From positions 7,163,001-7,227,000 of the forward strand of contig CP001769.1 in NCBI GenBank assembly GCA_000024525.1: 64,000 nucleotides of DNA. Reading direction: 5' to 3'. Shown piece after piece: positions 7,894-17,334 of the stretch (position 1 is the first letter of the stretch; each line of letters opens with the position of its first letter). Made by a program: the position numbers and the translations under genes. The notes under the pieces are model-generated. The model made no database searches and was not told the origin of the DNA. It saw only the letters and a list, made by a program, of their open reading frames with translations. Origin of the DNA: Spirosoma linguale DSM 74 (GTDB taxonomy: Bacteria; Bacteroidota; Bacteroidia; Cytophagales; Spirosomataceae).

Positions 7894-10383
7894 TCAATAT
7901 ACTTTCTCTACTTCGCGCGGCTCTTTTTCTTCAGGAAGGATAAACTTCATCGGCTTACCAACCTTACCAGGAAGTAAAGCGATTTCAAGCACCTGATCGA
8001 CCGTATCGGCATAGTGGAACACCAGGTCTTTAATATACGACTGGTTGATCTCCTCAATGTCTTTTCGGTTTTTCGAACAAAGGATAAGCTCTTTAATACC
8101 TGCCCGGTTAGCCGCCAGAATTTTTTCCTTGATACCACCTACGGGCAACACTTTACCCCGCAGGGTCACCTCACCGGTCATAGCCAGATAAGGCTTCACT
8201 TTACGCTGGGTGTAAATAGATGTCATCGACGTGAGCATGGTAATCCCAGCCGAAGGTCCGTCTTTAGGAACAGCACCGGCAGGAATGTGGATGTGCAGGT
8301 CGTAATGGCTGAAAATGCGATAATCGATGCCCAGATCGTCGGCATGGGCTTTCAGGTAGGAGAGGGCCGTAATAGCCGATTCCTTCATTACATCACCAAG
8401 TTGCCCCGATAATGTAAGCACTCCCTTGCCCCGGCTCAGACTGGATTCGATCAATAGAATTTCGCCCCCAACCTGTGTCCAGGCCAGACCCGTTACAATA
8501 CCAGCAATGTCATCATCAGCGTAGAGTTCTTTATCGAAGATTTCGACGCCGAGCATTTTGGGGATGTCATTGACTTTAATTGTATGGTTGTATTCCTCCT
8601 CCATAGCAATGGACTTGGCCACTTTCCGGATCAACGCGCCAATTTTCTGCTCCAGATTCCGGACGCCCGATTCACGGGTATATCCTTCAATGATGCGTAA
8701 AACGGCTTTGTCGTCGAAGGCCAAGTCCTTTGGCTTGAGGCCGTGATCCCGGCGTTGTTTGGGAATGAGGTATTTCTTGGCAATCTGCACTTTCTCCTCA
8801 ACGGTATACCCCGCAATGTCGATGATTTCCATCCGGTCGCGCAGGGCGGGGTGGATGGTGTCGAGCGAGTTAGCCGTGGCAATGAACAATACCCGCGAGA
8901 GGTCGAACTCGGTTTCGAGGTAATTGTCCATGAACGTCGAGTTCTGCTCAGGGTCCAGTACTTCGAGCAAGGCCGACGATGGGTCGCCCCGGAAATCGGA
9001 ACTGACCTTGTCGATTTCGTCCAGAATAAATACGGGGTTGGCCGTACCGCATTTGCGAATATTCTGAATGACTTTGCCCGGCATGGCGCCGATATATGTT
9101 TTGCGGTGACCACGAATTTCGGCTTCGTCGTGTACGCCACCCAGGGCCATCCGGCTATATTTCCGGCCCAGCGCCTTTGCTACCGATTTTCCCAGCGAGG
9201 TTTTACCCACACCCGGTGGGCCGTATAGGCAAAGGATTGGCGCTTTCATGTCGTTTTTAAGCTTCAGAACGGCGAGGTATTCAATGATCCGTTCTTTTAC
9301 TTTTTCCAGACCGAAATGATCCGTATCCAAAATTTTCTGAGCGCGCTTCAGGTCGAAGTTGTCCTTGGTGTATTCATTCCAGGGCAGGTCGACCATCAGC
9401 TCAACGTAGTTCATGGTAACCGGATACTCGGGTGCCATGGGATTTATGCGCTGTAACTTGGTCAGTTCCTTATCGAAATGAGCCCGCACCTCGCTCGACC
9501 ATTTCTTGCGGTCAGCTTTAATGCGTAGTTCGTCGATATCCCGATCCGGGTTTTCCATCCCCAGTTCATCCTGGAGAACCTTCATCTGCTGACGGAGGTA
9601 GTAATCGCGCTGCTGCTGGTCGAGGTCAGACGACGCTTTCGACTGAATTTCGCGCTTGAGTTCGAGCAACTGCACTTCGCGAAGCATAAACTCAAGGAGC
9701 AGGTTAGCCTGCTGGTTACCTTCGAGGGTTTCCAGAAGCCGCTGTTTATCCGCTACATCGGCATTAACGTTCGAGGATAAAAAGTGCAGCAGGAAGTTCG
9801 GGCTTTCGATGTTATCGAGCGCAATGCGGGCTTCCTGCGGAATTTCCGGATTCAGACGCAACATCTTATACGCAGCGTCTTTCAGCGATTGCAACAGAGC
9901 TTTACCTTCCTTCTTGGTTACATTAGGGAATGAGTCGTCAATTTGCCGGACCTGAGCCGTCATAAACGGCTCCTCCTGCGTGATTTGCTGAACTTCAAAA
10001 CGCTTCTTACCCTGAATGATTATGGTTATGTTGCCATCGGGCAACGTAATCATCTTGATGATATAGGCGACTGTCCCGAACCGATAAAGATCATCGACCG
10101 TAGGTTCGTCTTTTTGCTGATTCAACTGAGCAACAACACCTATAATTCTGTTCCCCTTATACGCTTTTTTTACTAATCGGATTGACTTCGACCGTCCAAC
10201 CGTAACGGGGATAACCATTCCTGGAAACAAAACGGTATTGCGAACCGGCAAAATGGGAAGATTTGCCGGCAGTTCGTAATCATCATCTAACCCCTCCGGC
10301 GACCCAAGCGGCACAATTTCCAAATTGTCCGAATCGAAATCGGTCATTAACAAACGGGTAGCTAAATCTTGGTCTAAATGCAT
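7894..10383 (-). CDS. lon: ATP-dependent protease Lon
   Basis: Lon degrades misfolded and regulatory proteins in the cytoplasm. The 829-residue protein has the N-terminal LON substrate domain (about residues 43-240), a coiled region, the AAA+ module with Walker [10 protein letters not shown] at 388-396 and Walker [11 protein letters not shown] at 451-460, and the C-terminal peptidase with catalytic Ser711 in KDGPSAG and Lys754 in [10 protein letters not shown]. The 43-residue Ser-Lys distance equals that of E. coli Lon. A second in-frame start (MTDFDSDN, codon 13) is possible. The leader holds a palindrome at 10391-10405. Confidence 0.97.
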   Translation of the reverse strand: MHLDQDLATRLLMTDFDSDNLEIVPLGSPEGLDDDYELPANLPILPVRNTVLFPGMVIPVTVGRSKSIRLVKKAYKGNRIIGVVAQLNQQKDEPTVDDLYRFGTVAYIIKMITLPDGNITIIIQGKKRFEVQQITQEEPFMTAQVRQIDDSFPNVTKKEGKALLQSLKDAAYKMLRLNPEIPQEARIALDNIESPNFLLHFLSSNVNADVADKQRLLETLEGNQQANLLLEFMLREVQLLELKREIQSKASSDLDQQQRDYYLRQQMKVLQDELGMENPDRDIDELRIKADRKKWSSEVRAHFDKELTKLQRINPMAPEYPVTMNYVELMVDLPWNEYTKDNFDLKRAQKILDTDHFGLEKVKERIIEYLAVLKLKNDMKAPILCLYGPPGVGKTSLGKSVAKALGRKYSRMALGGVHDEAEIRGHRKTYIGAMPGKVIQNIRKCGTANPVFILDEIDKVSSDFRGDPSSALLEVLDPEQNSTFMDNYLETEFDLSRVLFIATANSLDTIHPALRDRMEIIDIAGYTVEEKVQIAKKYLIPKQRRDHGLKPKDLAFDDKAVLRIIEGYTRESGVRNLEQKIGALIRKVAKSIAMEEEYNHTIKVNDIPKMLGVEIFDKELYADDDIAGIVTGLAWTQVGGEILLIESSLSRGKGVLTLSGQLGDVMKESAITALSYLKAHADDLGIDYRIFSHYDLHIHIPAGAVPKDGPSAGITMLTSMTSIYTQRKVKPYLAMTGEVTLRGKVLPVGGIKEKILAANRAGIKELILCSKNRKDIEEINQSYIKDLVFHYADTVDQVLEIALLPGKVGKPMKFILPEEKEPREVEKVY

Positions 10384-10390
10384 AAGTATA

Positions 10391-10405
10391 CTGCCAGCCT
10401 GGCAG
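10391..10405. promoter_or_regulatory. palindrome just upstream of lon
   Basis: CTGCCAGCCTGGCAG has 7-base arms around one central base and lies 8 bases upstream of the lon start. It could be a repressor operator or a short leader hairpin close to the ribosome entry site. No heat-shock-type element is recognised, so the role is open. Confidence 0.35.
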
Positions 10406-10446
10406 CAATGAATATATGGTGCCTAATACTATAGGAAAGGCAAAGG

Positions 10447-10480
10447 AAAAATAGTAGTTGCAAGGCCCGTGCCAACTACC
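10447..10480 (-). terminator. rho-independent terminator downstream of the DUF6702 gene
   Basis: On the minus strand GTAGTTG and CAACTAC (10473-10479 and 10454-10460) form a 7-bp stem with a 12-base loop, followed by TATTTTTCC. It separates the dxr-rseP-DUF6702 unit from lon. Confidence 0.6.
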
Positions 10481-10554
10481 AATATATGACGAAGTGACGG
10501 ACTAATTGTAACAACTGCAAAATTAACTAAATAGGACGCTAGTAACTGAAAAAT

Positions 10555-11064
10555 TTATCTATCGAGCGAAATGTCCTGAGCGGGTTGACTTTTGCGAAAA
10601 ACAAACGTTTTTTTCTGACCCTGATACTGGACATTTACCATATTAACTTGGTCGTCAAATACTTCCATCAACGCATTCTGTTTCAATGTACCACCTCGGA
10701 AAGGCTCAGCATAAGGCATTTCCAGATAGATCCAGTGAGCATCGGCTTCAACTTCGTAACCCACATATTTAATTGGCTTAATCTGCCTCTGAGCAGTTGT
10801 ATACACAAAGTGGGCTTCGATGTATTTTTCAATGATTAAGTCATGTTTTGAGGCTCCACTTAAGTTAACTTTTGTTTTGGTTGCTTCCGCCAGTGCTTTC
10901 TCAAAATCATCGGTAAATACACGAACGCTGATTTCAAATGCGTGCTCTTTGGCGTTGTACTGCATTTGCGTAACGCTGGCATGAAATTCGTGAACAGACG
11001 TGCTGCCCGACAATAGCCCAACGAGTACAAGTAAAAAGCCTGACCGAAGCAAAAAGTTGATCAT
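10555..11064 (-). CDS. DUF6702-like exported protein
   Basis: The 169-residue protein starts MINFLLRSGFLLVLVGLLSG, a signal sequence, then FHASVTQMQYNAKEHAFEIS. This is the pattern of the DUF6702 family, small Bacteroidota periplasmic proteins often found next to M1 peptidases or rseP. The remaining sequence is beta-rich and ends QPAQDISLDR. The start at 11064 was preferred because the longer frame to 11136 adds 24 residues before the signal peptide. It lies 91 bases downstream of rseP, with hairpins in the gap. Function is unknown. Confidence 0.75.
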   Translation of the reverse strand: MINFLLRSGFLLVLVGLLSGSTSVHEFHASVTQMQYNAKEHAFEISVRVFTDDFEKALAEATKTKVNLSGASKHDLIIEKYIEAHFVYTTAQRQIKPIKYVGYEVEADAHWIYLEMPYAEPFRGGTLKQNALMEVFDDQVNMVNVQYQGQKKTFVFRKSQPAQDISLDR

Positions 11065-11083
11065 ACAAATAGAGAAATAAAAA

Positions 11084-11128
11084 GGATTCGCAGGGCAGGA
11101 AGAGTATCCTCGTTTCCGCTGCGAATCC
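11084..11128 (-). terminator. hairpin downstream of rseP, possible terminator or attenuator
   Basis: Stem GGATTCGCAG / CTGCGAATCC (11119-11128 with 11084-11093) is followed on the minus strand by TTTTTATTTC. The loop is long (about 25 bases). A smaller hairpin, CCAACT-agcc-AGTTGG, sits at 11133-11148 just after the rseP stop. Partial termination before the DUF6702 gene is plausible. Confidence 0.5.
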
Positions 11129-11155
11129 TCCTCCAACTAGCCAGTTGGGAAAAGC

Positions 11156-12472
11156 TTAAAAAACGGCTTTAAAAACGTCGTTGAAAATAGCAAACGCCAT
11201 CAGGCCTAACAAAATTACCATGCCAACTTTTTGGGCTCCTTCCAGAAAACGATCAGAAGGTTTACGGCCCGAAATAATTTCATATCCCAGAATGGTAGCA
11301 TGACCCCCATCAAGAGCCGGTATCGGCAGTATGTTGAAAAAGGCAAGTGCCATAGAAAGTAAGCCAGTAACGGTCCAGAAACGATCCCAAACCCAAATGC
11401 CGCCAAAGAGATTCTGCGCAATACCAATTGGGCCACTTAGGGCCTTGGAGGCAGACACTTCGCCCCGGAAAATCTTGCCAAAGCCTTTAATGTTGTCGTA
11501 AACGACCTGAAAGGCCTTCGCTGTACCCACGCTCAGCGCTTCGCCAAAGGTGTAGTCCTGTTTGGTGAGCGGGAGCAGAAATTCAGGATAAAAACCAATG
11601 GTGCCCTCGGCCGTAGTGATCATGGTGATGGTGGTGGCCTGTCCATTCCGATTGATACCCAGGGTAAGTGCCTTGTTCTTGAGTGGTTTTACCGCTTCCG
11701 TAAACTCGTGGTAAAACCGAATTGGCTTGCCGTTTATACTCGTAATTACGTCGCCTGCCTTCAGCCCCGCTTTACCCGCCGGTTGACCCGGCACCAACTC
11801 GCCGACTTTAAACGGCTCGATGGGTTCAATGAACTGACCGGCCGCTTTCTTATCGGCCAGTTTATCGACGAAGTCATTGGGAATGAAAATGTCTTCTATT
11901 TTACCGTTCCGGTCGATGGTATAGGAGCTATTGTCGCCCAGGAACACATCGGAGCCGCGAATCTCATTGAAATCAGTAATCGGCTTTCCGTTCACTTTGA
12001 TGATTTTATCACCGGTTTGCAGGCCGATACTCTTTGCCAGATCATACGCGACGATACCATACTTGGCATCTTTCGCAGCCAGGTAGGTGTTGCCATTTTT
12101 ATAGGCCAGAATCACAAAAATCAGAATGCCTACAATGACGTTAACGATGATCCCGCCAAGCATCACGATCAGTCGCTGCCAGGCTGGTTTCGCCCTAAAT
12201 TCGTAAGGGGCAGGTTCGGCATTTAAATGAGCCGTATCCAGCGACTCGTCGATCATGCCGGTTATTTTCACAAAGCCGCCCAGGGGTATGGCACCAACGC
12301 CGTATTCTGTCTCGCCACGTTTAATACTCCAGACTTTGGGGGGAAATCCGATAAAATACTGCTCCACCCGCATACCGAATGCTTTTGCCGCCAGCAGGTG
12401 TCCTAACTCGTGTAAACCAACTAAAATAGATAAGCCCAGAATGAGCTGACCTGCCATCACTAAAATTTCCAT
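11156..12472 (-). CDS. rseP: RIP metalloprotease RseP (site-2 protease family)
   Basis: This intramembrane zinc metalloprotease (M50) cleaves anti-sigma factors or signal-peptide remnants in the inner membrane. The 438-residue protein has HELGH at residues 21-25 inside the first membrane segment. One or two PDZ-like regions follow (LQTGDKIIKVNGKPI; GLKAGDVITSINGKPI), and a C-terminal membrane segment carries NILPIPALDGGH, the third zinc ligand. It follows dxr by about 190 bases on the same strand, the same dxr-rseP neighbourhood seen in many bacteria. No nearby anti-sigma factor is visible. Confidence 0.94.
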   Translation of the reverse strand: MEILVMAGQLILGLSILVGLHELGHLLAAKAFGMRVEQYFIGFPPKVWSIKRGETEYGVGAIPLGGFVKITGMIDESLDTAHLNAEPAPYEFRAKPAWQRLIVMLGGIIVNVIVGILIFVILAYKNGNTYLAAKDAKYGIVAYDLAKSIGLQTGDKIIKVNGKPITDFNEIRGSDVFLGDNSSYTIDRNGKIEDIFIPNDFVDKLADKKAAGQFIEPIEPFKVGELVPGQPAGKAGLKAGDVITSINGKPIRFYHEFTEAVKPLKNKALTLGINRNGQATTITMITTAEGTIGFYPEFLLPLTKQDYTFGEALSVGTAKAFQVVYDNIKGFGKIFRGEVSASKALSGPIGIAQNLFGGIWVWDRFWTVTGLLSMALAFFNILPIPALDGGHATILGYEIISGRKPSDRFLEGAQKVGMVILLGLMAFAIFNDVFKAVF

Positions 12473-12535
12473 GTATTCAGAACCGCTCCGTCGGCCCGTT
12501 ATGTTAAAACCAATTGTGGGTGTACGCTACTACGG

Positions 12536-12616
12536 TTATTTAGATCGCCCCTTTAAGGCACGAAATAAGATAATACCGAGTATGATACCTAAAATAAACC
12601 AAATCCAGTACGTCAC
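12536..12616 (-). CDS. possible tiny one-helix membrane peptide (GTG start)
   Basis: Between dxr and rseP an open stretch of 40 codons (12536-12658) follows the dxr stop in the same frame. It encodes TYWIWFILGIILGIILFRA, then LKGRSK, a clear membrane helix with a positive tail. There is no ATG; GTG at 12614-12616 would give 26 residues. Either this is a small protein using a rare start, or a C-terminal tail added to Dxr by stop-codon readthrough, or a decayed remnant. The sequence does not decide. Confidence 0.3.
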   Translation of the reverse strand: MTYWIWFILGIILGIILFRALKGRSK

Positions 12617-12658
12617 GTGACTCGAAAACGTTGAGGTTGACAGATACCGTACAAACAG

Positions 12659-13831
12659 TTAAACTAAACTTTTAATTCGCTCCAGCGCCAGCCGACGGGT
12701 TTCTTCGTCGGTTTGAACATAGTCTTCGTAAGTCGGGCTTTTAACGAACGTTGTTTTGTTCAGACACAACTCAATGACCTCCGAAATTTCCAGAAAACTG
12801 ATGTGGTCGTGCAGGAACGCGTCGACCGCTACTTCGTTGGCTGCGTTGATGATGCAGGGCGCGTTGCCGCCCAGTTTGAGCGCATCGAAAGCGAGTTGGA
12901 GGTTTCGGAATGTTTTCAGATCGGGCTGCTCGAAGGTCAGGGATGGGTAGTCCATGAAGTTGAACCGTGGAAAATCAGACTTTAGCCGGTCGGGGTACCC
13001 CAGCGCGAACTGAATGGGTAAACGCATGTCGGGCAAACCCATCTGCGCTTTGATGCTACCGTCCTCAAACTGCACCATCGAATGAATGATGCTTTGCGGG
13101 TGAACAATCACATCAATCTGTTCGGCGGTTAGCCCGAATAACCATTTGGCTTCAATAACCTCCAGCCCTTTGTTCATCAACGTTGCCGAGTCGATGGTTA
13201 TTTTAGCGCCCATCGTCCAGTTTGGGTGTTTAAGCGCCTGAGCTTTGGTAACCGTTGCCAGAAACTCCGACGATTTGCCTCGGAATGGCCCGCCGGAAGC
13301 GGTCAGGATAATCTTCTCAATGGGGTTATGGAATTCGCCCACCAGGCACTGGAAGATAGCCGAGTGCTCGGAATCGACCGGGTAAATATTAACTCCCTTT
13401 TGAGCCGCCAACTGGGTAATAAGTTCGCCCGCTACAACGAGTGTTTCCTTGTTGGCCAGCGCGATGGACTTGCCCGCTTCAATGGCCTTGATCGTCGGTA
13501 GTAAACCCGCATAACCGACCATCGCCGTCAGGACCATGTCGATGGTATCCATCTGCACAACAGACGCGATGGCTTTGGCTCCCGCATAGACTTTAATACC
13601 CAGCGGATCGAGTGCCGTGAACACCTGGTCGTAGCGATCCTCATTGCAGATGACTACTACATTAGGTTTAAGGTCAACCGCCTGCTGGATGAGCAGTTCA
13701 GCATTGTTGTTGGTTGTCAGCACCTCGACCTGAAACCGATCGGAGTGGGATTTTATCACGTCGACGGCCTGGGTTCCAATGGAGCCGGTCGAGCCGAGGA
13801 TGGCGATGTGTCGTTTTTTTATGTCAGTCAT
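12659..13831 (-). CDS. dxr: 1-deoxy-D-xylulose 5-phosphate reductoisomerase
   Basis: Dxr makes MEP from DXP with NADPH, the committed step of non-mevalonate isoprenoid synthesis, which also feeds the carotenoid genes at 61-64 kb. The 390-residue protein has the NADPH loop ILGSTGSIG at 11-19, LANKETLVVAG, the metal-site PVDSEHSAIFQ, the flexible-loop LTASGGPFRG, and HPNWTMGAKITIDSATLMNK. The start ATG overlaps the stop codon of the HNH nuclease gene as ATGA, so translation is probably coupled to that gene. Confidence 0.97.
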   Translation of the reverse strand: MTDIKKRHIAILGSTGSIGTQAVDVIKSHSDRFQVEVLTTNNNAELLIQQAVDLKPNVVVICNEDRYDQVFTALDPLGIKVYAGAKAIASVVQMDTIDMVLTAMVGYAGLLPTIKAIEAGKSIALANKETLVVAGELITQLAAQKGVNIYPVDSEHSAIFQCLVGEFHNPIEKIILTASGGPFRGKSSEFLATVTKAQALKHPNWTMGAKITIDSATLMNKGLEVIEAKWLFGLTAEQIDVIVHPQSIIHSMVQFEDGSIKAQMGLPDMRLPIQFALGYPDRLKSDFPRFNFMDYPSLTFEQPDLKTFRNLQLAFDALKLGGNAPCIINAANEVAVDAFLHDHISFLEISEVIELCLNKTTFVKSPTYEDYVQTDEETRRLALERIKSLV

Positions 13832-14427
13832 TTAGTTTTTACTAAGTCGAAATTGACTTTCACTCCTAATTCTTCTTCAATGGCGCGTATGTAATAAATT
13901 GTATTCTGGTACTCTGGCTTTGTGAGTCGCCAATTGATAAAATCTTGATTTGACAATCCAGACATACTTATATCTTCTTTTAGTCGGAGAATATAATATA
14001 TGCGCTGTTTAGCCAGTTCTTCATCATCAAGTTTTAGATACCCTCTAAGATTACGGGCTTCTATATCATTCTCATCAGCCAGAATATATCTACCCCTGTC
14101 GTATAAAATTCTGCTTTCAAAATCTGCTGCTGTTGGATGTAATAAAGGCTGGTGTTTAAGCCATCTAGCCCTACTTCCCTTTTCATTATTCCACTGGGCT
14201 TTTACCAGGAACCAATTTTGATATCCGTCTTTATTGGTGCTTTTAAGTGTTGGGTCAAAATGTTCAATCTCTGCTTTATCGGCTCGGCCAAGACACTCTT
14301 CCGTATAGGCACAAATATTATTTTGCTCTCCTTTTAAGAGGTCAGCAATACGGCTATTATCTCCTTTCTTATAGGTTAAACCTTCTTTTACAATAAGAGA
14401 ATCAATTTTCTTTTCAATTCGTCTCAT
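13828..14427 (-). CDS. HNH endonuclease, PtuB-like (candidate Septu-type defence nuclease)
   Basis: The 199-residue protein resembles the HNH nucleases paired with ABC ATPases in Septu (PtuB) and in retron systems of the Ec78 type. Visible residues: ICAYTEE (38-44), EIEHFDP (54-59) with His56, NW at 71-72, and WNNEKG at 79-84, which supplies the late Asn and Lys. The zinc-binding Cys pairs common in this family are absent (only Cys39 and Cys45 nearby). The start overlaps the ATPase stop by 14 bases, and the stop overlaps dxr. Its DNA is visibly more AT-rich than its neighbours, which suggests transfer. Confidence 0.75.
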   Translation of the reverse strand: MRRIEKKIDSLIVKEGLTYKKGDNSRIADLLKGEQNNICAYTEECLGRADKAEIEHFDPTLKSTNKDGYQNWFLVKAQWNNEKGSRARWLKHQPLLHPTAADFESRILYDRGRYILADENDIEARNLRGYLKLDDEELAKQRIYYILRLKEDISMSGLSNQDFINWRLTKPEYQNTIYYIRAIEEELGVKVNFDLVKTK

Positions 14428-15799
14428 CCGTACTAGTAACAGAGAAATTATACTTATTTCCTATTGCTGAACGCTCAGCGATTAATTCCATTTTTCGGTT
14501 TATATCAGACTCAGTTTTGATTTGAGTAACCAAGTCTAAATATTTCCTGTATTGCTCTACTCCTTCATCTAGCATTAGAGGACTCATGCCAAAGTCCTGG
14601 CGTAAAATATCATTTGGATCATCGCCAATGGGAGCTATTCCGTTCTTAACTTGAACTTCGCCGTTGTCATCAAAAGAAAGGATAAATCGCTCACAAGGCT
14701 CAAAGGCCGATGCGATGATTGGCGAGTGCGTAGCGAAAAAGAATTGAGCTTCAGAGGCAAGGGAGGTGTAATAATCAATTAAACCCCGCTGGATGTCTGG
14801 AAATAGAGATCTCTCAGGTTCATCGAACAACACAACCCCCTTATTGATTTGGCTTTTATAAATAGGAATGGCAGTTACCAATAGTTGCTTAGTACCAGTA
14901 CTTATACCATTGAAGGATAGTTGTTTGCCACTTTTTGTCTTTACTACAATTAAGGCCTCTGTACCTTCTGTATCAACTTCAAGGAAAAAATCCTTTAAAA
15001 TAGAATTTAAGCAATTTTTAGCTATATCAATCCTAGGATTAGGGTTCTCTGTTTGCCATTTATTTAGACTCTCGGATAAGCGATTCGGAGAAAAGCTGCC
15101 ATTTTTCTGAATAAGGTCAATCGCAACTTTCTTCAGGCTTTCGTCATATTTTTCAATATCACTTAGTAAATAAGACCATAGGTAACGCCCATCGAAGGAA
15201 CGGAAGGCCATTGTTTTTGATTGTGATAGCCGATCAATAGCTTCTTGTCTTTTCTCATTAGAAAGAAAAATTTCATCAGTGCTAGCGATATAGGCCCTGT
15301 TATCATCATTTCTATTTGCTGTAAGGTTGTATACATGATTAAGAGCAGAATCGTCAATGTATAAGCATAGCTTATTGTAAGATTTAATAGCATTGTGAAC
15401 ATCGATAGGTTGGGACTTAATCCAATCCAAACTACTACCTGCAATATCTTTATCATTATTTATGTATAAATCTGAAGCACTACGAAGAGATTGTGTGCCG
15501 AAGCTAACTTCATGATCAAAGATTTTTGCATGTACAGAAATACTGGCTTTAAATGTTTCGTAATGGCTTACTGAAGGAATCGAAAATCTATTAGCGGAAA
15601 GCTGATGTCCATCATTTAAGACTTGGAAAAAATCCCAAATCACATTCAGCAACGTCGTCTTTCCCGTACCACTCTGCCCAATAAAACACACCTTCTCTAA
15701 CGGCTGTCCTTCTTTTGGGTGCCCTTTGGGATACGTAAAATCAAACTTTATATTCTTAAACTGACGGTAGTCGCCAATCTCGATGCCGGTTATTTTCAT
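14414..15799 (-). CDS. RecF/SMC-like ABC ATPase, PtuA-like (candidate Septu-type defence ATPase)
   Basis: The 461-residue protein is an AAA_15/AAA_21-type ATPase. Walker A GQSGTGKT lies at 41-48, the ABC signature ISTGTKQ near 299-305, Walker B GVVLFDEPE at 321-329 and the switch ATHSP with His358. The central 200 residues have no motif I recognise. This domain plan is that of PtuA, the sensor/activator of Septu, but OLD-like and RloC-like ATPases share the core. It is the first gene of a two-gene unit with the HNH nuclease, beginning 13 bases after the GH3 gene. AT-rich codon use sets it apart. Confidence 0.75.
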   Translation of the reverse strand: MKITGIEIGDYRQFKNIKFDFTYPKGHPKEGQPLEKVCFIGQSGTGKTTLLNVIWDFFQVLNDGHQLSANRFSIPSVSHYETFKASISVHAKIFDHEVSFGTQSLRSASDLYINNDKDIAGSSLDWIKSQPIDVHNAIKSYNKLCLYIDDSALNHVYNLTANRNDDNRAYIASTDEIFLSNEKRQEAIDRLSQSKTMAFRSFDGRYLWSYLLSDIEKYDESLKKVAIDLIQKNGSFSPNRLSESLNKWQTENPNPRIDIAKNCLNSILKDFFLEVDTEGTEALIVVKTKSGKQLSFNGISTGTKQLLVTAIPIYKSQINKGVVLFDEPERSLFPDIQRGLIDYYTSLASEAQFFFATHSPIIASAFEPCERFILSFDDNGEVQVKNGIAPIGDDPNDILRQDFGMSPLMLDEGVEQYRKYLDLVTQIKTESDINRKMELIAERSAIGNKYNFSVTSTDETN

Positions 15800-15812
15800 T
15801 TTACATTATCCA

Positions 15813-17315
15813 TTACACATTTTTCATTACCCCTGCTAATCCATCCGCAAGCTTCCGGTCGTTGGCCAGGCGCGGGACTTTGTTCTGCCCACCCAGCTTG
15901 CCCTGCGATTTCATGTATTGCTGAAACGCCCCGCGTGGGAGGCTGGTCAGTTTGAGCGGTTGTAGGATAGAACCCGTAATGAGATCGTCATAATATACGT
16001 TCAGTTCGGTTAGGCGGTTGTCTACATCGCGGGCGAAGGCGGTCGGGTCGTGGGGCGGGGTGGCAAACTCAATAAGCCACTCGTGATAAGGCAGACCCTC
16101 TTTCGGACTGACCATTGGGGCAACGGTAAATTCCACAACTTCCGTTTCCGGGTGTTTCTGCATGGCGTCCTTCAGCGCCTTCTCTACCTCCTCGCCAATA
16201 ACGTGCTCGCCAAAAGCCGATATAAAGTGTTTGATGCGCCCTGTTACCAGCAACCGGTACGGCTCCCGCGATACAAACTTGACCGTATCGCCGAGCGAGT
16301 AGCCCCATAAACCCGCGTTGTTGTTGATGATCACCGCATAGTTTTTCCCTAACTCGACTTCCTCAATTGTTAACCGACGTGGGTTCTCCGTGAAGTATTC
16401 GTCGGCGGCAATGAATTCAAAAAAGATGCCGCTATCGGCTAATAGCAATAGGCCTTCTTCGGTCTGGCTATCCTGAAAGGCAATGAACCCTTCAGAAGCC
16501 GGGTACGTCTCGATGGAGTCGATACGCTTGCCAATGCTTTCGAACAACTTGGCGCGGTACGGCTCGAAGTTGACGCCACCATAGACAAATACCGAAAAAT
16601 CCGGAAAAACATCTTTGATCAACTTGCCGGTTCGTTGCTGAATCCGGTCGAAATACATCTGCACCCAGGGCGGAATCCCGGAAATCAGCGACATGGGCTG
16701 GGTGATGGTCTCGTCAATGATGCGTTCGAGTTTGGTTTCCCAATCCTCAATGACGTTTGTTTCGTAGCTGGGTAACTGATTGGTGCGGAGGTAGGCCGGT
16801 ACGTGGTGGTTGGCAATACCCGAAAGCCGTCCGATGTTTATGCCTGCTTTCTGGGTCAGTTCGGGACTGCCCGATAAAAAAATTAATTTTTTATCCAGAA
16901 ACGCACTGTTTCCCGTTTCATTAATGTAATTCAACAGCGCGTCGCGGGCCGAATTGATATGATTGGGGATCGAGTCGCGGGTAATTGGAATGTATTTAGT
17001 ACCGGATGTGGTGCCGGATGTTTTGGCGAAATACAGGGGCTTCCCTTGCCAAAGTACATCCGTACCGCCAGATAAAATCTGTTCAATATATGGTTTCAGG
17101 TCTTCATAATCCCGAACCGGGACCGCCTGCCGAAACTCCTGAACCGTGTTTACGTCCTTTAATCGATGATCTTTGCCAAAAACGGTTTCACGGCCACCGG
17201 CCATCAATTGCTGAAAACAGCGCTGCTGAGCTTCAGCCGGTTGATACATCCAGGCACGTTGCCGCTCTACGACAAATTTGGCTAATGGCTTACTCAGGAT
17301 TGAACGGATTCCCAT
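15813..17315 (-). CDS. GH3-family acyl-acid amido synthetase-like protein
   Basis: The 500-residue protein belongs to the GH3 family, named after plant auxin-conjugating enzymes that adenylate acids and join them to amino acids. Seen here: FAKTSGTTSGTKYIP (ATP loop), LSGIPPWVQMYF, YPASEGFIAFQ, and VTGRIKHFISAFGEHV near the C-terminus, in the family order. Bacterial members are common in Bacteroidota but their substrates are unknown. The start at 17315 gives MGIRSILSKPLAKF; a longer frame to 17390 runs into the repeat upstream. It is divergent from mreB. Confidence 0.85.
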   Translation of the reverse strand: MGIRSILSKPLAKFVVERQRAWMYQPAEAQQRCFQQLMAGGRETVFGKDHRLKDVNTVQEFRQAVPVRDYEDLKPYIEQILSGGTDVLWQGKPLYFAKTSGTTSGTKYIPITRDSIPNHINSARDALLNYINETGNSAFLDKKLIFLSGSPELTQKAGINIGRLSGIANHHVPAYLRTNQLPSYETNVIEDWETKLERIIDETITQPMSLISGIPPWVQMYFDRIQQRTGKLIKDVFPDFSVFVYGGVNFEPYRAKLFESIGKRIDSIETYPASEGFIAFQDSQTEEGLLLLADSGIFFEFIAADEYFTENPRRLTIEEVELGKNYAVIINNNAGLWGYSLGDTVKFVSREPYRLLVTGRIKHFISAFGEHVIGEEVEKALKDAMQKHPETEVVEFTVAPMVSPKEGLPYHEWLIEFATPPHDPTAFARDVDNRLTELNVYYDDLITGSILQPLKLTSLPRGAFQQYMKSQGKLGGQNKVPRLANDRKLADGLAGVMKNV

Positions 17316-17334
17316 AATTTCACAAAGGTAAAGT

